Of a DNA stretch of 64,000 bases, positions 1-9,694 are shown piece after piece (position 1 is the first letter of the stretch; the number at the start of each line of letters is the position of its first letter). The notes beneath the pieces were generated by a model, which was not told where the DNA came from, did no database searches, and saw only the letters and a list, made by a program, of their open reading frames with translations. Origin of the DNA: Gracilimonas sp. (GTDB lineage: Bacteria > Bacteroidota > Rhodothermia > Balneolales > Balneolaceae); contig NZ_JAVJQO010000006.1 of NCBI RefSeq assembly GCF_040218225.1, positions 186,001-250,000 of the forward strand, written 5' to 3'. Position numbers and translations under genes: made by a program.

Positions 1-634
1 GCAGGAAGGCATCGATGCCTAATACATCTACAACCATACCACCTTTAATGCGGCGCTTGATATATCCTTCAATAATAACGCCATCGTCATGGGAAGCTTC
101 AATTTTCTCCCATGCTTTCAGGATGTCTGCTTTACGACGGGATAGAATTAATTGTCCTTCTTTGTCTTCAACACGATCAAGGAATACTTCCACTTCGTCG
201 CCGGGCTCCATAGCTTCAAGAGCTTCATTGGAAAACTCGTTGACCTGGATAATACCCTCAGATTTGAAACCGATATCTACAACAACGTATTTCTCATCTA
301 CTGAGACCACACGGCCGTGTACAATTTCTTTTTCTTCAATTTCATTAAGGGTATCTTCATACATACCCACCATTTCATTGTACTCGTCATCAGAATATTC
401 ATCGGATGGACGTTGCAGGTCTTCAAGTTTGTATACCTCTCCTTCCACGTCTCCGGAGTACACATGAGTCAATGTCTCTTTTCTCTCTTCTGCGGCTTGT
501 TCTTCAGCTTCAGTAGCTTTTGCCTCTTCGGCTGTAGTTTCGTCTTGCTCTTCCGCTTCAGCTACTGCTGTTTCTTCAGCCGAATTTTCAGCTGTTTCTT
601 GTTCTGCTTGTTCTTGTTTTAATTCGTCAGTCAT
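1..634 (-). CDS. rpsA: 30S ribosomal protein S1, N-terminal part (cut by window edge)
   Basis: Reading the minus strand from ATG at 634 gives an open frame of 211 codons that runs off the window. Residues 1 to about 60 form a very acidic Glu/Ala-rich extension (MTDELKQEQAEQETAENSAE...). An S1 OB-fold repeat follows, with VHGRVVSVDEKYVVVDIGFK, then GIIQVNEF and GQLILSRRKAD...W, which are typical of bS1. A second repeat begins near IIEGYIKRRIKGGMVVDVLG. S1 binds mRNA on the small subunit and helps unfold it for initiation, which matters in a lineage that makes little use of Shine-Dalgarno pairing. It lies 57 bases downstream of cmk on the same strand, the common cmk-rpsA pairing. The acidic extension is longer than in Proteobacterial S1. 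Confidence 0.95.
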   Translation of the reverse strand, partial: MTDELKQEQAEQETAENSAEETAVAEAEEQDETTAEEAKATEAEEQAAEERKETLTHVYSGDVEGEVYKLEDLQRPSDEYSDDEYNEMVGMYEDTLNEIEEKEIVHGRVVSVDEKYVVVDIGFKSEGIIQVNEFSNEALEAMEPGDEVEVFLDRVEDKEGQLILSRRKADILKAWEKIEASHDDGVIIEGYIKRRIKGGMVVDVLGIDAFL

Positions 635-657
635 TATGTTTGGTTATTGGTTTACCT

Positions 658-678
658 CACAATTGACTTTCAATTGTG
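658..678 (-). promoter_or_regulatory. hairpin in the cmk-rpsA gap (rpsA leader)
   Basis: Positions 658-665 (CACAATTG) and 671-678 (CAATTGTG) form a perfect 8 bp stem with a 5-base loop. It sits 24 bases before the rpsA start, on the minus-strand transcript. No U-run follows, so it does not look like an intrinsic terminator. A leader structure or a partial attenuator for S1 control is possible. Function is inferred only. Confidence 0.45.
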
Positions 679-691
679 GGATAAGTTATGG

Positions 692-1360
692 TTAATTGTT
701 TTTCTGTGTTGATATCAGTTGTTCTATCTTATTACTGATGAAAGCGACTTGTTCCTTAAACGTCATTTCGGATGTATCCACCAAAATGGCATCTTCGGCT
801 TTTTTAAGAGGATCAGAATCTCGGTTAGAGTCTATCTCATCCCTGCCAGCAATGTTTTGTTTCACTTCTTCAAGCGTAACGTCCTTGCCTTGCGCTTTCA
901 CTTCCTTGAATCTTCGCTGAGCTCGTGTTTCCAAATCAGCAACCATAAAAAACTTTAAAGCTGCATTGGGGAAGACGGCTGTCCCTAAATCCCTTCCGTC
1001 GGCTATATACACATCGTGTTTAACAATCTCGTGCATCAAATCATTGACAAATGCACGAACATCCGGGTTAGAAGCCACTTCACTCACATGCTCAGAAACT
1101 TCCATGCTTCTGATTTCGTCGCTTACATCACGACCATTCAAGAAGGCATGAAACTTTTCTTGTTTGAAGTGAAAGGAAATCTCACTTTCTTTCAGTGAAT
1201 CAAAGAACTGTGGTAAATCTTTGTTTGCGTCCAGATAAACTAAGGTAGCCACACGATACAACGCTCCTGAGTCAAGAAATTGAATCTGAAGGTTGGCCGC
1301 TACGGCCTTAGCTGTTGAACTTTTACCCGATCCTGCGGGTCCATCGATTACCACTATCAT
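692..1360 (-). CDS. cmk: cytidylate kinase (CMP/dCMP kinase)
   Basis: Transfers phosphate from ATP to CMP or dCMP in cytosolic pyrimidine nucleotide salvage. The 222 residues match the usual family length. The P-loop GPAGSGKSST is at residues 7-16, the DSGALYR substrate region at 30-36 and DGRDLGT at 121-127. RAQRR at 146-150 is in the lid. The late GRDEIDSNRDSDPLKKAEDA stretch is the conserved CMP-binding/active-site segment of Cmk. ATG at 1360 places the P-loop at the expected distance. It is divergent from rpsT (128 bases) and is followed by rpsA, a frequent bacterial pair. Identification is firm. Confidence 0.96.
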   Translation of the reverse strand: MIVVIDGPAGSGKSSTAKAVAANLQIQFLDSGALYRVATLVYLDANKDLPQFFDSLKESEISFHFKQEKFHAFLNGRDVSDEIRSMEVSEHVSEVASNPDVRAFVNDLMHEIVKHDVYIADGRDLGTAVFPNAALKFFMVADLETRAQRRFKEVKAQGKDVTLEEVKQNIAGRDEIDSNRDSDPLKKAEDAILVDTSEMTFKEQVAFISNKIEQLISTQKNN

Positions 1361-1408
1361 AACAGATCAGCTAAATTAAACTTATCTTGTTAATTATTCA
1401 ATCATTTC

Positions 1409-1439
1409 TTGTTTAATATTTTCATAACTCTTAATTTTG
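1409..1439 (+). promoter_or_regulatory. Bacteroidota-type promoter of rpsT
   Basis: TTG at 1409-1411, a 20-base spacer and TAATTTTG at 1432-1439 match the Bacteroidota sigma-A consensus (TTTG/TTG at -33 and TAnnTTTG at -7). Transcription would start near 1446, about 40 bases before the rpsT start codon. Confidence 0.7.
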
Positions 1440-1488
1440 GTTTCTCGGAAAGATTCGAGGAAAAAATAATTTTAAAAGCATATTAGCA

Positions 1489-1740
1489 ATGCCAATAACC
1501 GAACAAGCCAAAAAAAGAGTACGACAGGCTGCAAAACACAGAGATCATAACCGAAGCCGTAAGTCAAAGATGAGATCTTTGGTTAAGAAAGTTTATGAAA
1601 TTGATGACAAAGCAAAAGCTGAAGAAGCTCTGAAGGAAGCTGTGTCTTACCTTGACAGAATGAGCGTGAAGGGAATTCTTCATAAAAATAATGCTGCCCG
1701 TAAAAAAGCTCAGTTAACTAAATACGTTAACAACCTATAA
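1489..1740 (+). CDS. rpsT: 30S ribosomal protein S20
   Basis: A small basic protein of the 30S subunit that binds 16S rRNA early in assembly. The 83 residues begin MPITEQAKKRVRQAAKHRDH. The RNRSRKSKMRSLVKKV segment and the C-terminal KGILHKNNAARKKAQLTKYV are the classic bS20 signature (GxIHKNxAARKKSRL). Length is normal. The start codon has no Shine-Dalgarno site (the upstream sequence is A/T-rich). It is followed after 12 bases by gpmI and is probably co-transcribed with it from the promoter at 1409-1439. Confidence 0.97.
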   Translation: MPITEQAKKRVRQAAKHRDHNRSRKSKMRSLVKKVYEIDDKAKAEEALKEAVSYLDRMSVKGILHKNNAARKKAQLTKYVNNL

Positions 1741-1752
1741 ATTATTAGCTGA

Positions 1753-3273
1753 ATGGCCAACGCCGAATCGAAAGCACTGCTCGTCATTTTAGATGGATTC
1801 GGGTTGGCTGAAAACCCAGATGTCAGCGCGGTAGATAAAGCTGACAAGCCTTTCATTGATTCTCTTTTCCAAAAATATCCGCACTCCAAACTCTCTGCCA
1901 GTGGAGAAAATGTAGGTCTTCCAGATGGCCAATTCGGAAATTCTGAAGTAGGCCACCTTAATATCGGAGCTGGAAGAATTGTTTGGCAGGAACTTTCCAG
2001 AATTAATAAAGCCATTAAAGATCGTTCTTTCTTTGAGAATGAAGAACTTCTGGATGCGGTAGAAAAAGCCAAACAAAAGAATAAGATTCATATCATGGGT
2101 CTTTTCTCAGATGGCGGTGTTCACAGCCATAATGAACATTTATTTGCTTTACTTGAGCTGTGTAAAAATCACGGTATCGATAATGTTAATGTTCATGCAT
2201 TTACTGATGGCCGGGATACCTCCCCTAATGGTGGAATTGAATATGCAAAAGAGTTTGAGGCTAAAGCACAAGAAATTGGGGTTGGCCAACTTTCTTCCAT
2301 CATTGGAAGATATTACGCCATGGACCGCGATAATCGCTGGGAGCGCATTAAGCTGGCCTATGATCTGCTGGTACATGGAGAGGGTAAAAAGTTTGATTCC
2401 GCTGAAGAAGGATTCAAAGCCTCCTATGCCGCCAAGGTAACCGATGAATTTATTAAACCTATTTTGCTGGATGATTCTCCGGAATCACGTATCCAGAAAG
2501 GTGATGCTGTCATTTTCTATAATATTCGCGGAGACCGTGCCCGACAGATTTCGAGAGCTTTAAATGAAGATGGGTTTAATGAGTTTGATGTGGAAGATTT
2601 AGATCTTCATTATACGACCTTCACTTCTTACGATGAGACTTTTGAGTTTGCCCGGGTAGCTTACACCCCACAGGAACTCACAAATACGATGGGCGAATGG
2701 ATCAGCAAACAAGGATTGAAACAGTTCAGAATTGCTGAAACCGAAAAGTATCCACATGTTACCTATTTCTTTAATGGTGGCGTTGAAACGCCCAATGAAG
2801 GCGAAGATCGAATTGTGATTCCAAGCCCAAAAGTGGCTACCTATGATCTTCAACCTGAAATGAGTGCCGACAAAGTAGCTGATACACTTTGTGAAAAACT
2901 ATCATCAGAAGAATATCAGTTTGTAGTACTCAATTTTGCCAATCCTGATATGGTTGGCCACACCGGTGTGATGAAAGCCGCTATAGAAGCTGTCGAAACG
3001 GTCGATAAACAACTCAAGCGGGTTATCGAAACCGCGAATAATCACGGTTATCGCTCGCTCATAATTGCAGATCATGGCAATGCCGACTGCATGATTAAAG
3101 AAGATGGAAGTCCGCATACAGCTCATACTACCGCTTTGGTTCCGGCTATTGTTGTAAATTTTCCGGAAGAAATAACCTTAAGGGATGGTATACTGGCAGA
3201 CGTATCCCCTACGCTCCTAAAGCTTATGGGGATTGAGCAACCGAAAGAAATGACCGGCAAATCGTTATTTTAA
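1753..3273 (+). CDS. gpmI: 2,3-bisphosphoglycerate-independent phosphoglycerate mutase
   Basis: Interconverts 3- and 2-phosphoglycerate in glycolysis and gluconeogenesis using two metal ions and a phosphoserine intermediate. The 506 residues are the usual length. The metal-binding LDGFG is at residues 13-17 and the catalytic serine is Ser64 in FGNSEVGHLNIGAGR. Further expected motifs are HAFTDGRDTSP, GRYYAMDRDNRWER, NIRGDRARQ, NPDMVGHTG and ADHGNADCM followed by PHTAHTTALVP. Start ATG is 12 bases after rpsT. The class I aldolase at 47033-48109 is another lower-glycolysis gene in the window, but the two are not linked. Confidence 0.97.
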   Translation: MANAESKALLVILDGFGLAENPDVSAVDKADKPFIDSLFQKYPHSKLSASGENVGLPDGQFGNSEVGHLNIGAGRIVWQELSRINKAIKDRSFFENEELLDAVEKAKQKNKIHIMGLFSDGGVHSHNEHLFALLELCKNHGIDNVNVHAFTDGRDTSPNGGIEYAKEFEAKAQEIGVGQLSSIIGRYYAMDRDNRWERIKLAYDLLVHGEGKKFDSAEEGFKASYAAKVTDEFIKPILLDDSPESRIQKGDAVIFYNIRGDRARQISRALNEDGFNEFDVEDLDLHYTTFTSYDETFEFARVAYTPQELTNTMGEWISKQGLKQFRIAETEKYPHVTYFFNGGVETPNEGEDRIVIPSPKVATYDLQPEMSADKVADTLCEKLSSEEYQFVVLNFANPDMVGHTGVMKAAIEAVETVDKQLKRVIETANNHGYRSLIIADHGNADCMIKEDGSPHTAHTTALVPAIVVNFPEEITLRDGILADVSPTLLKLMGIEQPKEMTGKSLF

Positions 3274-3413
3274 TTCTATCGATTCGCATTTAGTTTGCAT
3301 TTACTTTTCCGCGCTACTACCTTCGAGTAGTAATGAACTAAAGCAGTGTTTCACACGTTTTTTTATCTGAATATTCACAGATTTATTTAGCAATTATTTA
3401 AGGAACTCGTCAG

Positions 3414-5996
3414 ATGGAGGGAAATTTTTCAAGCAAAGTTCGAGATGTAATACAGTTCAGCCGGGAGGAAGCTCTGAGGTTAGGACATGATTATATCGGG
3501 ACGGAGCATTTAATTTTAGGTATCGTTCGTTTAGGTGATGGAGTTGCAGTCCGAATTCTCAAGAATCTGGATTGTGATCTTTTCAAGCTTAAAAAAACTA
3601 TTGAAGACACCGTCAGAGGAACTGGTGGATCTGTACAGGTTGGTAATATTCCACTTACCAAGCAAGCCGAGAAAGTACTTCGGATTACTTACCTGGAAGC
3701 CAAGCTTTACAAAAGTGATACCATCGGCACCGAGCACCTTCTGTTATCTCTCTTGAGAGATGATGAAAATATCGCTGCACAAATACTGCAACAGTTCAGT
3801 ATTTCTTACGATGCAGTTCGCGAAGAACTGGATCTTATCATATCCGGAAAATCTCGTGACGATCATGGCGATTCCTCGTCTATGACTGCGAGTGCATCTA
3901 CATCCAAAGGATCCGGTTCCGGATCGGGAAGCTCAAGGGAAAAGAAAATGGAAAAATCAAAAACACCAGTACTCGACAACTTTGGCCGTGATCTCACTGA
4001 GATGGCTGAAGAAGGTCGCCTCGACCCTATTATTGGTCGTGAAAAAGAAATTGAGCGCGTGGCCCAGGTGCTGAGTCGCCGTAAAAAGAATAATCCGGTA
4101 CTTATTGGTGAACCGGGTGTTGGTAAAACTGCTATTGCAGAAGGACTGGCAACCAGAATTGTGGAGCGTAAAGTATCACGTGTTCTTTATGACAAACGTG
4201 TAATTGCACTTGACCTTGCTGCATTAGTAGCGGGCACTAAATACCGTGGCCAGTTTGAAGAGCGAATGAAAGCGGTTATGACCGAGCTCGAAAAAACGGA
4301 TGATGTCATTCTGTTCATTGATGAACTTCATACCATTGTTGGAGCCGGTGGAGCAAGTGGCTCGCTGGATGCTTCCAACATGTTGAAACCTGCACTCGCA
4401 CGTGGCGATGTACAGGCAATTGGAGCTACAACCCTGAATGAATACCGTCAGTTTATTGAGAAAGACGGTGCACTGGAACGACGTTTCCAGAAAATCATGG
4501 TTGATCCGACCACTCCGGAAGAAACAACAGAGATTTTAAACCAGATCAAACCGAAATACGAGAAACATCACAGCGTGCGCTTCACCGATGAAGCAATTGA
4601 TGCTTGTGTAAAACTCACGGATCGATATGTGACTGATCACTTCCTTCCCGATAAAGCAATTGATGCTTTGGATGAAGCCGGAGCTCGGGTTCACTTATCC
4701 AATATCACGGTACCACAGAATATCATTGATCTGGAAGAAGAGATTGAAACCACCAGCGAAGAGAAAAATTCGATGGTCAAGAAGCAGCGCTTCGAAGAAG
4801 CTGCCCGTTTGCGGGATAAAGAGAAACGTCTGATTGAAGAATTAGAAGTTGCGCAGCGCCAGTGGGAAAAAGAATCTGAAAACATCGTCTATGATGTGAA
4901 TGAAGAAGATGTTGCTTCTGTAATCGCCATGATGAGTGGCGTGCCTGTGAATAAAATCACCCAGAAGGAAGGCCAAAAACTGCTCAAGATGAAAGAAGAG
5001 CTAAGCGGCCAGGTGATTGGACAGGACGAAGCTATTGTGAAATTGACCAAAGCTATCCAGCGTACACGCGCCGGATTGAAAGACCCAACTCGTCCTATCG
5101 GTTCATTTATATTCCTTGGACCCACCGGTGTTGGTAAAACAGAAATGGCTAAGGTGCTTTCCAAGTATTTATTTGATAAAGAAGACACACTCATTCGTAT
5201 TGATATGAGTGAATATATGGAGAAATTCTCCGTATCTCGTCTGGTAGGTGCGCCTCCGGGCTATGTGGGTTATGAAGAAGGTGGTGTGCTGACTGAAAAA
5301 GTCCGTCGAAAGCCATACAGTGTCATACTTCTGGATGAAATTGAAAAAGCTCACCCGGATGTATTTAATATTCTACTTCAGGTGCTGGATGATGGAATTT
5401 TGACTGACAGCCTTGGCCGTCGTGTTGACTTCCGTAACACCATTATCATCATGACTTCCAACATTGGAGCACGTGATATCCGAAATATGGGTAAAGGTAT
5501 CGGTTTTGATACCGACGAATCTGCTTTCGATTACGCGAAGATGAAATCAACCATCCAGGATGCGCTTAAGAAAGTATTCAATCCTGAATTCCTGAATCGT
5601 ATTGATGACGTGATTACATTCCGTCCACTCGAGAAAGCCGACATTTATAAGATCATCGATCTAATGAACGAAGATCTCTTCAAACGAATCAAGGAGCTGG
5701 GTTATGAGATTGAAGTAACCAAAGCTGCCAAGGAATTCATTACAGATAAAGGCTTTGATCAAAAATATGGTGCGCGACCTCTGAAACGTGCTATCCAGAA
5801 ATACATCGAAGACCCTTTAGCTGAAGAATTGCTTGAAAACAGCCACAACGAAGGCTCTGTCATCAAGATTAAGATGAACAACTCTCGTGACGGACTTGAA
5901 TTCGACTGGAAAGAAGCTGAACCTTCGGCTTCCAAGAAAGAAGACAGCGATGAAGCAAAAGAAGAAGATACTTCAGAAAAGCCAAAAGAAGCTTAA
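3414..5996 (+). CDS. clpC: ATP-dependent Clp protease ATP-binding subunit ClpC
   Basis: An AAA+ unfoldase (860 residues) that feeds substrates to ClpP. Two Clp_N repeats cover residues 1-145, followed by a Ser/Gly-rich linker at about 153-175. The first Walker A GEPGVGKT is at 232-239 with Walker [15 protein letters not shown]-type coiled segment [17 protein letters not shown] lies in the middle domain, which marks ClpC rather than ClpA or ClpB. The second Walker A GPTGVGKT is near 569-576 and is followed by the D2-small C-terminal domain. The last 30 residues are acidic and low in complexity. The gene has its own 140-base upstream gap containing AAGGA 9 bases before ATG. It ends in a strong terminator. 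Confidence 0.96.
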   Translation: MEGNFSSKVRDVIQFSREEALRLGHDYIGTEHLILGIVRLGDGVAVRILKNLDCDLFKLKKTIEDTVRGTGGSVQVGNIPLTKQAEKVLRITYLEAKLYKSDTIGTEHLLLSLLRDDENIAAQILQQFSISYDAVREELDLIISGKSRDDHGDSSSMTASASTSKGSGSGSGSSREKKMEKSKTPVLDNFGRDLTEMAEEGRLDPIIGREKEIERVAQVLSRRKKNNPVLIGEPGVGKTAIAEGLATRIVERKVSRVLYDKRVIALDLAALVAGTKYRGQFEERMKAVMTELEKTDDVILFIDELHTIVGAGGASGSLDASNMLKPALARGDVQAIGATTLNEYRQFIEKDGALERRFQKIMVDPTTPEETTEILNQIKPKYEKHHSVRFTDEAIDACVKLTDRYVTDHFLPDKAIDALDEAGARVHLSNITVPQNIIDLEEEIETTSEEKNSMVKKQRFEEAARLRDKEKRLIEELEVAQRQWEKESENIVYDVNEEDVASVIAMMSGVPVNKITQKEGQKLLKMKEELSGQVIGQDEAIVKLTKAIQRTRAGLKDPTRPIGSFIFLGPTGVGKTEMAKVLSKYLFDKEDTLIRIDMSEYMEKFSVSRLVGAPPGYVGYEEGGVLTEKVRRKPYSVILLDEIEKAHPDVFNILLQVLDDGILTDSLGRRVDFRNTIIIMTSNIGARDIRNMGKGIGFDTDESAFDYAKMKSTIQDALKKVFNPEFLNRIDDVITFRPLEKADIYKIIDLMNEDLFKRIKELGYEIEVTKAAKEFITDKGFDQKYGARPLKRAIQKYIEDPLAEELLENSHNEGSVIKIKMNNSRDGLEFDWKEAEPSASKKEDSDEAKEEDTSEKPKEA

Positions 5997-6023
5997 GCTG
6001 ATATTTTTCTGAAAAGAAACTAA

Positions 6024-6056
6024 AGCCAGTACATATTTTATGTGCTGGCTTTTTTA
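6024..6056 (+). terminator. rho-independent terminator of clpC
   Basis: AGCCAGTACAT (6024-6034) pairs with ATGTGCTGGCT (6040-6050) across a 5-base loop with one G-U pair, followed by a U-run. It lies 27 bases after the clpC stop. Confidence 0.88.
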
Positions 6057-6076
6057 TTTAGATCAAGATTCTATAT

Positions 6077-6108
6077 CTGGGAGATTGCGGATCTGGGTCC
6101 GCAATGAC
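6077..6108. repeat. REP-like hairpin repeat
   Basis: ATTGCGGA (6084-6091) and TCCGCAAT (6098-6105) form an 8 bp perfect stem around TCTGGG, inside the frame GAT...AATGAC. On the minus strand this reads GTCATT, stem, loop, AATC. The same frame surrounds a different stem at 28874-28899. It sits between the convergent clpC and the secreted protein gene. Confidence 0.6.
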
Positions 6109-6130
6109 TGAATACAGCTATTACGTTCAA

Positions 6131-7216
6131 TCAAAAACTAACACTCAAATTCAGCGCCTTACTTAACCCGGTTAAAGAATAGCTGTTGGAACCTGTTCGC
6201 TTCAAACTCAGAGAAAGTAATTCAGAAATCCCAAGGCTGGAATTATAATCCTGACGCTCAATCGCTCTTGCTTCAATATTAATGGCATGAAACTCTATCC
6301 CCGATAAAACGGAACCGGATTCATCGCCTGTAAGTGCGATAATCGTATTATCCTGCGGCACATACTCTGCAAAATGAAGCATAGACCTGAAACTGGTGCT
6401 TCCCTCTCTCTCTCCATCCAGAACCGAATACACTCCCACCCTGCTATTTGAACGGACCGTCAAAAATTCCCCATCTTCAGAAAAACGCACATCAGCAATG
6501 GTCTGATTAAATGAAATTGTCTCCAGCTCATTACCAAACCGATCCATGACATCAATCATATCATCTTCACCATCTTTATAGGAAACCACTGCAATAAACT
6601 GCCCGTTTTCAGAAACCTTCACAAACCGGATGGGGCGATCTCCGCTATAAAAAATGTCGCTTGTCGTCCAGTTAGGTTTTACGATTCGTGCCCTGGAACC
6701 TTCAATTTGATCCCGAACAATCTTGGGATTATATAAAACCACTGTTTTGAAAGCTGGATCAGCAGCTAATTCAGAAACCGATTCTCCCTCTGTACTTTGA
6801 GAACTATTTGAAACAGACTGCTCAATTTTTCCCGATTCATCAAAAAACAGGAAGTTCGCAATGTTTTCACGCACTATAAAACCACCATTAGGCTTTACAT
6901 ATACCTTAACGGAATTATCATCTGACTGAAGCTTGTATGATGAAGAGCTATATAATTCCTCTCCTGCTCCTTCGAATACCGTAACACCTGAATTATTTAA
7001 CGCACTAGATAAAGCAGTAATATCATTCAAATCGGAAGAAACCGCACCAGAGCTAAAGCTTAGGGAGCTGTTATTTAAATCAATTTGGTGCCCGGCTACT
7101 GTAAATTGATTCGTATTATTACCCTGGGTTGAGGAAGATTCAGAAATACGTAGTGATTGTGAAAAGGCTGTTCCGGTAACCAGCGCAAAAACAATAAAGG
7201 AAAATATATATCTCAT
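6131..7216 (-). CDS. exported beta-propeller-like protein of unknown function
   Basis: I do not recognise a named family. The best start is ATG at 7216, which gives MRYIFSFIVFALVTGTAFSQ, a clear signal peptide ending in A-x-S-Q. A longer frame reaches 7264 but would bury this signal. The mature part (about 340 residues) is Ser/Asn-rich. Between roughly residues 190 and 300 it carries blade-like repeats such as ENGQFIAVVSYKDGED and EDGEFLTVRSNSRVGVYSV, reminiscent of WD40/TolB-type propellers. It ends in NLSVSF, with an aromatic last residue. It is probably periplasmic or outer-membrane associated. It is divergent from the epimerase at 7338 and has no clear operon partner. Confidence 0.7.
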   Translation of the reverse strand: MRYIFSFIVFALVTGTAFSQSLRISESSSTQGNNTNQFTVAGHQIDLNNSSLSFSSGAVSSDLNDITALSSALNNSGVTVFEGAGEELYSSSSYKLQSDDNSVKVYVKPNGGFIVRENIANFLFFDESGKIEQSVSNSSQSTEGESVSELAADPAFKTVVLYNPKIVRDQIEGSRARIVKPNWTTSDIFYSGDRPIRFVKVSENGQFIAVVSYKDGEDDMIDVMDRFGNELETISFNQTIADVRFSEDGEFLTVRSNSRVGVYSVLDGEREGSTSFRSMLHFAEYVPQDNTIIALTGDESGSVLSGIEFHAINIEARAIERQDYNSSLGISELLSLSLKRTGSNSYSLTGLSKALNLSVSF

Positions 7217-7337
7217 GAGTGAATTTTGATTAAATGCACTGCAAAGAACGGGATTTTTCAACAATATTTCTTCTTTTTCAAAGGCTTTTTCTCAAAATTC
7301 ATATCTTCAGTGAAAATCAGAAAAATAAACTCTTTAT

Positions 7338-8381
7338 ATGGGCTATCATCTAATTACAGGCGGATGCGGATTCGTCGGAAGAAACTTCGTAAAACGACTT
7401 CACAAAACTACTGACGACATCATCTTTTTTATTGATGATTTGTCCGTTGGAACTCACCCTTCAGATTGGCTTCCGGATGGAACTCCGGCCCGTAAAAAAA
7501 ATGGCTTGGAGTTTTTTGGAGAAGATGAGCGTATGGTATTCTTGAAACAGGATGCCCGCTATTTCATCCGGGCCATGCTCGACAATGAAAATCACATTAA
7601 AGACACCTACGGATTGGATGTAACCCGGTTCAAAGATGTATTTCACTTCGCGGCTATTGTTGGCGGACGCGCAAAAATTGACGGCGACCCGATGCTGGTT
7701 GCGCTCGATTTATCTATCGACGCTGAGTTTTTCTTATGGGTATGTCGGCAGAAACCAAATCGTGTTCTTTACCCAAGCTCCAGTGCTGCCTACCCTGTTG
7801 ATCTTCAAACAGAAGAGGATGCTATTGCACTCAGCGAAAGTGATATCAACTTTAAAAATATGGGGCAACCTGATATGACCTACGGTTGGTCTAAACTCAC
7901 CGGAGAGTATTTGGCTCATATTGCTGCTAAATATTACGGTGTATCTGTTACTTGTATCCGGCCGTTCTCTGGCTATGGAGAAGATCAGGATCTCTCCTAT
8001 CCAATCCCCGCCATTGCACGCCGAGCCGCACTCAAAGAAGATCCATTTGAAGTTTGGGGAACCGGGCAACAAGGTCGCGATTTCGTTCATATCGAAGACG
8101 TAATGGACTGCACCCTTCACGCCATGGAAAGAATTACAGATGGACGAGCCATTAATATTGGAAGTGGCCGGTTAACTTCCTTTCTTGAAATCATTGAGAT
8201 TTTCACGGAATTCGCTGGCTATGATCCCGAAATCAAAAAACTGTTGGATAAACCAGTTGGTGTTCATTCCCGCTATGCAGACATGAATTACGTAAATGAA
8301 GAACTCGACTGGAAGCCCAAACTTTCTCTGCGAGAAGGCATGCGACGCGTTTATGATGTTGCAGTAGAAAAATACGCATAA
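7338..8381 (+). CDS. NAD-dependent epimerase/dehydratase (extended SDR)
   Basis: A nucleotide-sugar-modifying short-chain dehydrogenase of 347 residues. The N-terminal Rossmann motif GGCGFVGRN is at residues 8-16. The acidic FIDDLS ends strand 2 and HFAAIVGG follows. The catalytic pair is in MTYGWSKLTGEYLA (YxxxK). FVHIEDV and DWKPKLSLREGMRRV near the end are typical of UDP-glucose 4-epimerase/GDP-mannose 4,6-dehydratase relatives. The exact substrate cannot be told. The next gene, a GT4 glycosyltransferase, starts 3 bases after the stop, so the pair probably makes and transfers a sugar for a surface glycan or glycolipid. Confidence 0.9.
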   Translation: MGYHLITGGCGFVGRNFVKRLHKTTDDIIFFIDDLSVGTHPSDWLPDGTPARKKNGLEFFGEDERMVFLKQDARYFIRAMLDNENHIKDTYGLDVTRFKDVFHFAAIVGGRAKIDGDPMLVALDLSIDAEFFLWVCRQKPNRVLYPSSSAAYPVDLQTEEDAIALSESDINFKNMGQPDMTYGWSKLTGEYLAHIAAKYYGVSVTCIRPFSGYGEDQDLSYPIPAIARRAALKEDPFEVWGTGQQGRDFVHIEDVMDCTLHAMERITDGRAINIGSGRLTSFLEIIEIFTEFAGYDPEIKKLLDKPVGVHSRYADMNYVNEELDWKPKLSLREGMRRVYDVAVEKYA

Positions 8382-8384
8382 GCT

Positions 8385-9662
8385 GTGGCAAAAATCGTAT
8401 GCTTCGGGCCCGGACCAAAATTTAAGGGGGGAATTTCCAACTATAACACCTCGCTGGCAAAAACACTGGACAAAGATCCGGATAATGAAGTCCACATTGT
8501 GTCATGGACCAACCAGTATCCGTCTATTATTCCGCGAGAGTTCGTAGACAAAACCAGCCAGTCCGATTTTTTGGAAGGTACCCGGATTAAGGTGAAATAT
8601 ATCACTAACTATAACAATCCATTTAGCTGGAAGGAAACGGCGAGATACATCAAGTCACTTAATCCCGATAAAGTGATTTTTCAGTGGGCAATTTCCATAC
8701 AGGGAATTCCGATGGGATCGATTGCAAAATGGCTGAAAAAACATTCTGAAGCTGAAGTCATTTTTGATCTCCATTTTGTAGTACAGAAAGAAGGCAGCAC
8801 CATAGATGAGCGGCTCACCAGAATAGGCATCAAACATGCCGATACCTATATCACCCATGCCTACAAAACGGTAGATGAACTAAAGGAGCTTTATCCAAAC
8901 CGGGATTTCGCCGTAAATGAAACCGGAGAGCGATCGAAAACTGAAGCTACAACCGTAATAAAGCTTTTTCACCCAGTCTACGATTTATATGAACCGGATC
9001 CCGATTTTGATACGGAAGCTTTTAAAAAAGAACTAGGCTTAAAAGAGCATGTATTTCTTTTCTTTGGATTCATACGAAAGTACAAAGGACTGCATAACGC
9101 AATTAAGGCTTTCAAAAAAGTAGCTGATCAGCGGAATGATGTTTCGTTGCTGATTTGCGGAGAAGAATTCTGGGCTACGCTCGATACTTCTAAAATCACC
9201 ACCAAAATTAAGCGTGGATTATTTGCAGTTGCTCAAAAGCTGTTTCTCAAAAACAAGGAAAGTGAACAAGATTACAGGCCTCTTAAGTTGATTGAAGAGC
9301 TGAATTTGGAAGATAGAACCGTCGTAAAAAACGAATTCATCCCCAACGAAGACGTGAATAAATATTTTCAAGTAAGTGACTGTAGTGTGCTTTACTATCT
9401 CACTGCTACCCCTTCTGGTGTAGAGTCTTTAACCTATAATTTTGAACTGCCAATTCTGGCTACCAACGTAGGCCACTTTCCTGAAACCATAAAAGATGGT
9501 TTTAACGGATACCTCGCTGAAGACCGGGATATCGACTCCATGGCAGAGCAAATGCTGAAGTTTATTGAGCACCCTCTTCCATCAGAAAATGTTCGGAAAT
9601 CAGCCGAGAATATGAGCTGGGAAAACTACGTTACTGCTATCCTGAAAGATCACACCAAATAA
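8385..9662 (+). CDS. GT4-type glycosyltransferase
   Basis: Predicted retaining glycosyltransferase with a GT-B fold (425 residues) that probably transfers a sugar from a nucleotide donor in the cytosol. The start is GTG at 8385, giving MAKIVCFGPGPKFKGGISNY. The glycine-rich GGISNY is the N-terminal acceptor-side loop. The second domain has VFLFFGFIRKYKGL, then VSLLICGEEF, and the donor-site stretch YLTATPSGVESLTYNFELPILATNVG, where the E of GVES replaces the usual E-x7-E region. It is translationally coupled to the epimerase. The acceptor is unknown. Confidence 0.86.
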   Translation: MAKIVCFGPGPKFKGGISNYNTSLAKTLDKDPDNEVHIVSWTNQYPSIIPREFVDKTSQSDFLEGTRIKVKYITNYNNPFSWKETARYIKSLNPDKVIFQWAISIQGIPMGSIAKWLKKHSEAEVIFDLHFVVQKEGSTIDERLTRIGIKHADTYITHAYKTVDELKELYPNRDFAVNETGERSKTEATTVIKLFHPVYDLYEPDPDFDTEAFKKELGLKEHVFLFFGFIRKYKGLHNAIKAFKKVADQRNDVSLLICGEEFWATLDTSKITTKIKRGLFAVAQKLFLKNKESEQDYRPLKLIEELNLEDRTVVKNEFIPNEDVNKYFQVSDCSVLYYLTATPSGVESLTYNFELPILATNVGHFPETIKDGFNGYLAEDRDIDSMAEQMLKFIEHPLPSENVRKSAENMSWENYVTAILKDHTK

Positions 9663-9694
9663 TTACTAATTTTTAGAAAAAAGTGATTTATTCG

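Noticed and set aside
15-622. Two plus-strand open frames at the window start (15-467, 317-622)
   Set aside because: They are shadows of the partial rpsA gene on the minus strand, which shows S1 motifs.
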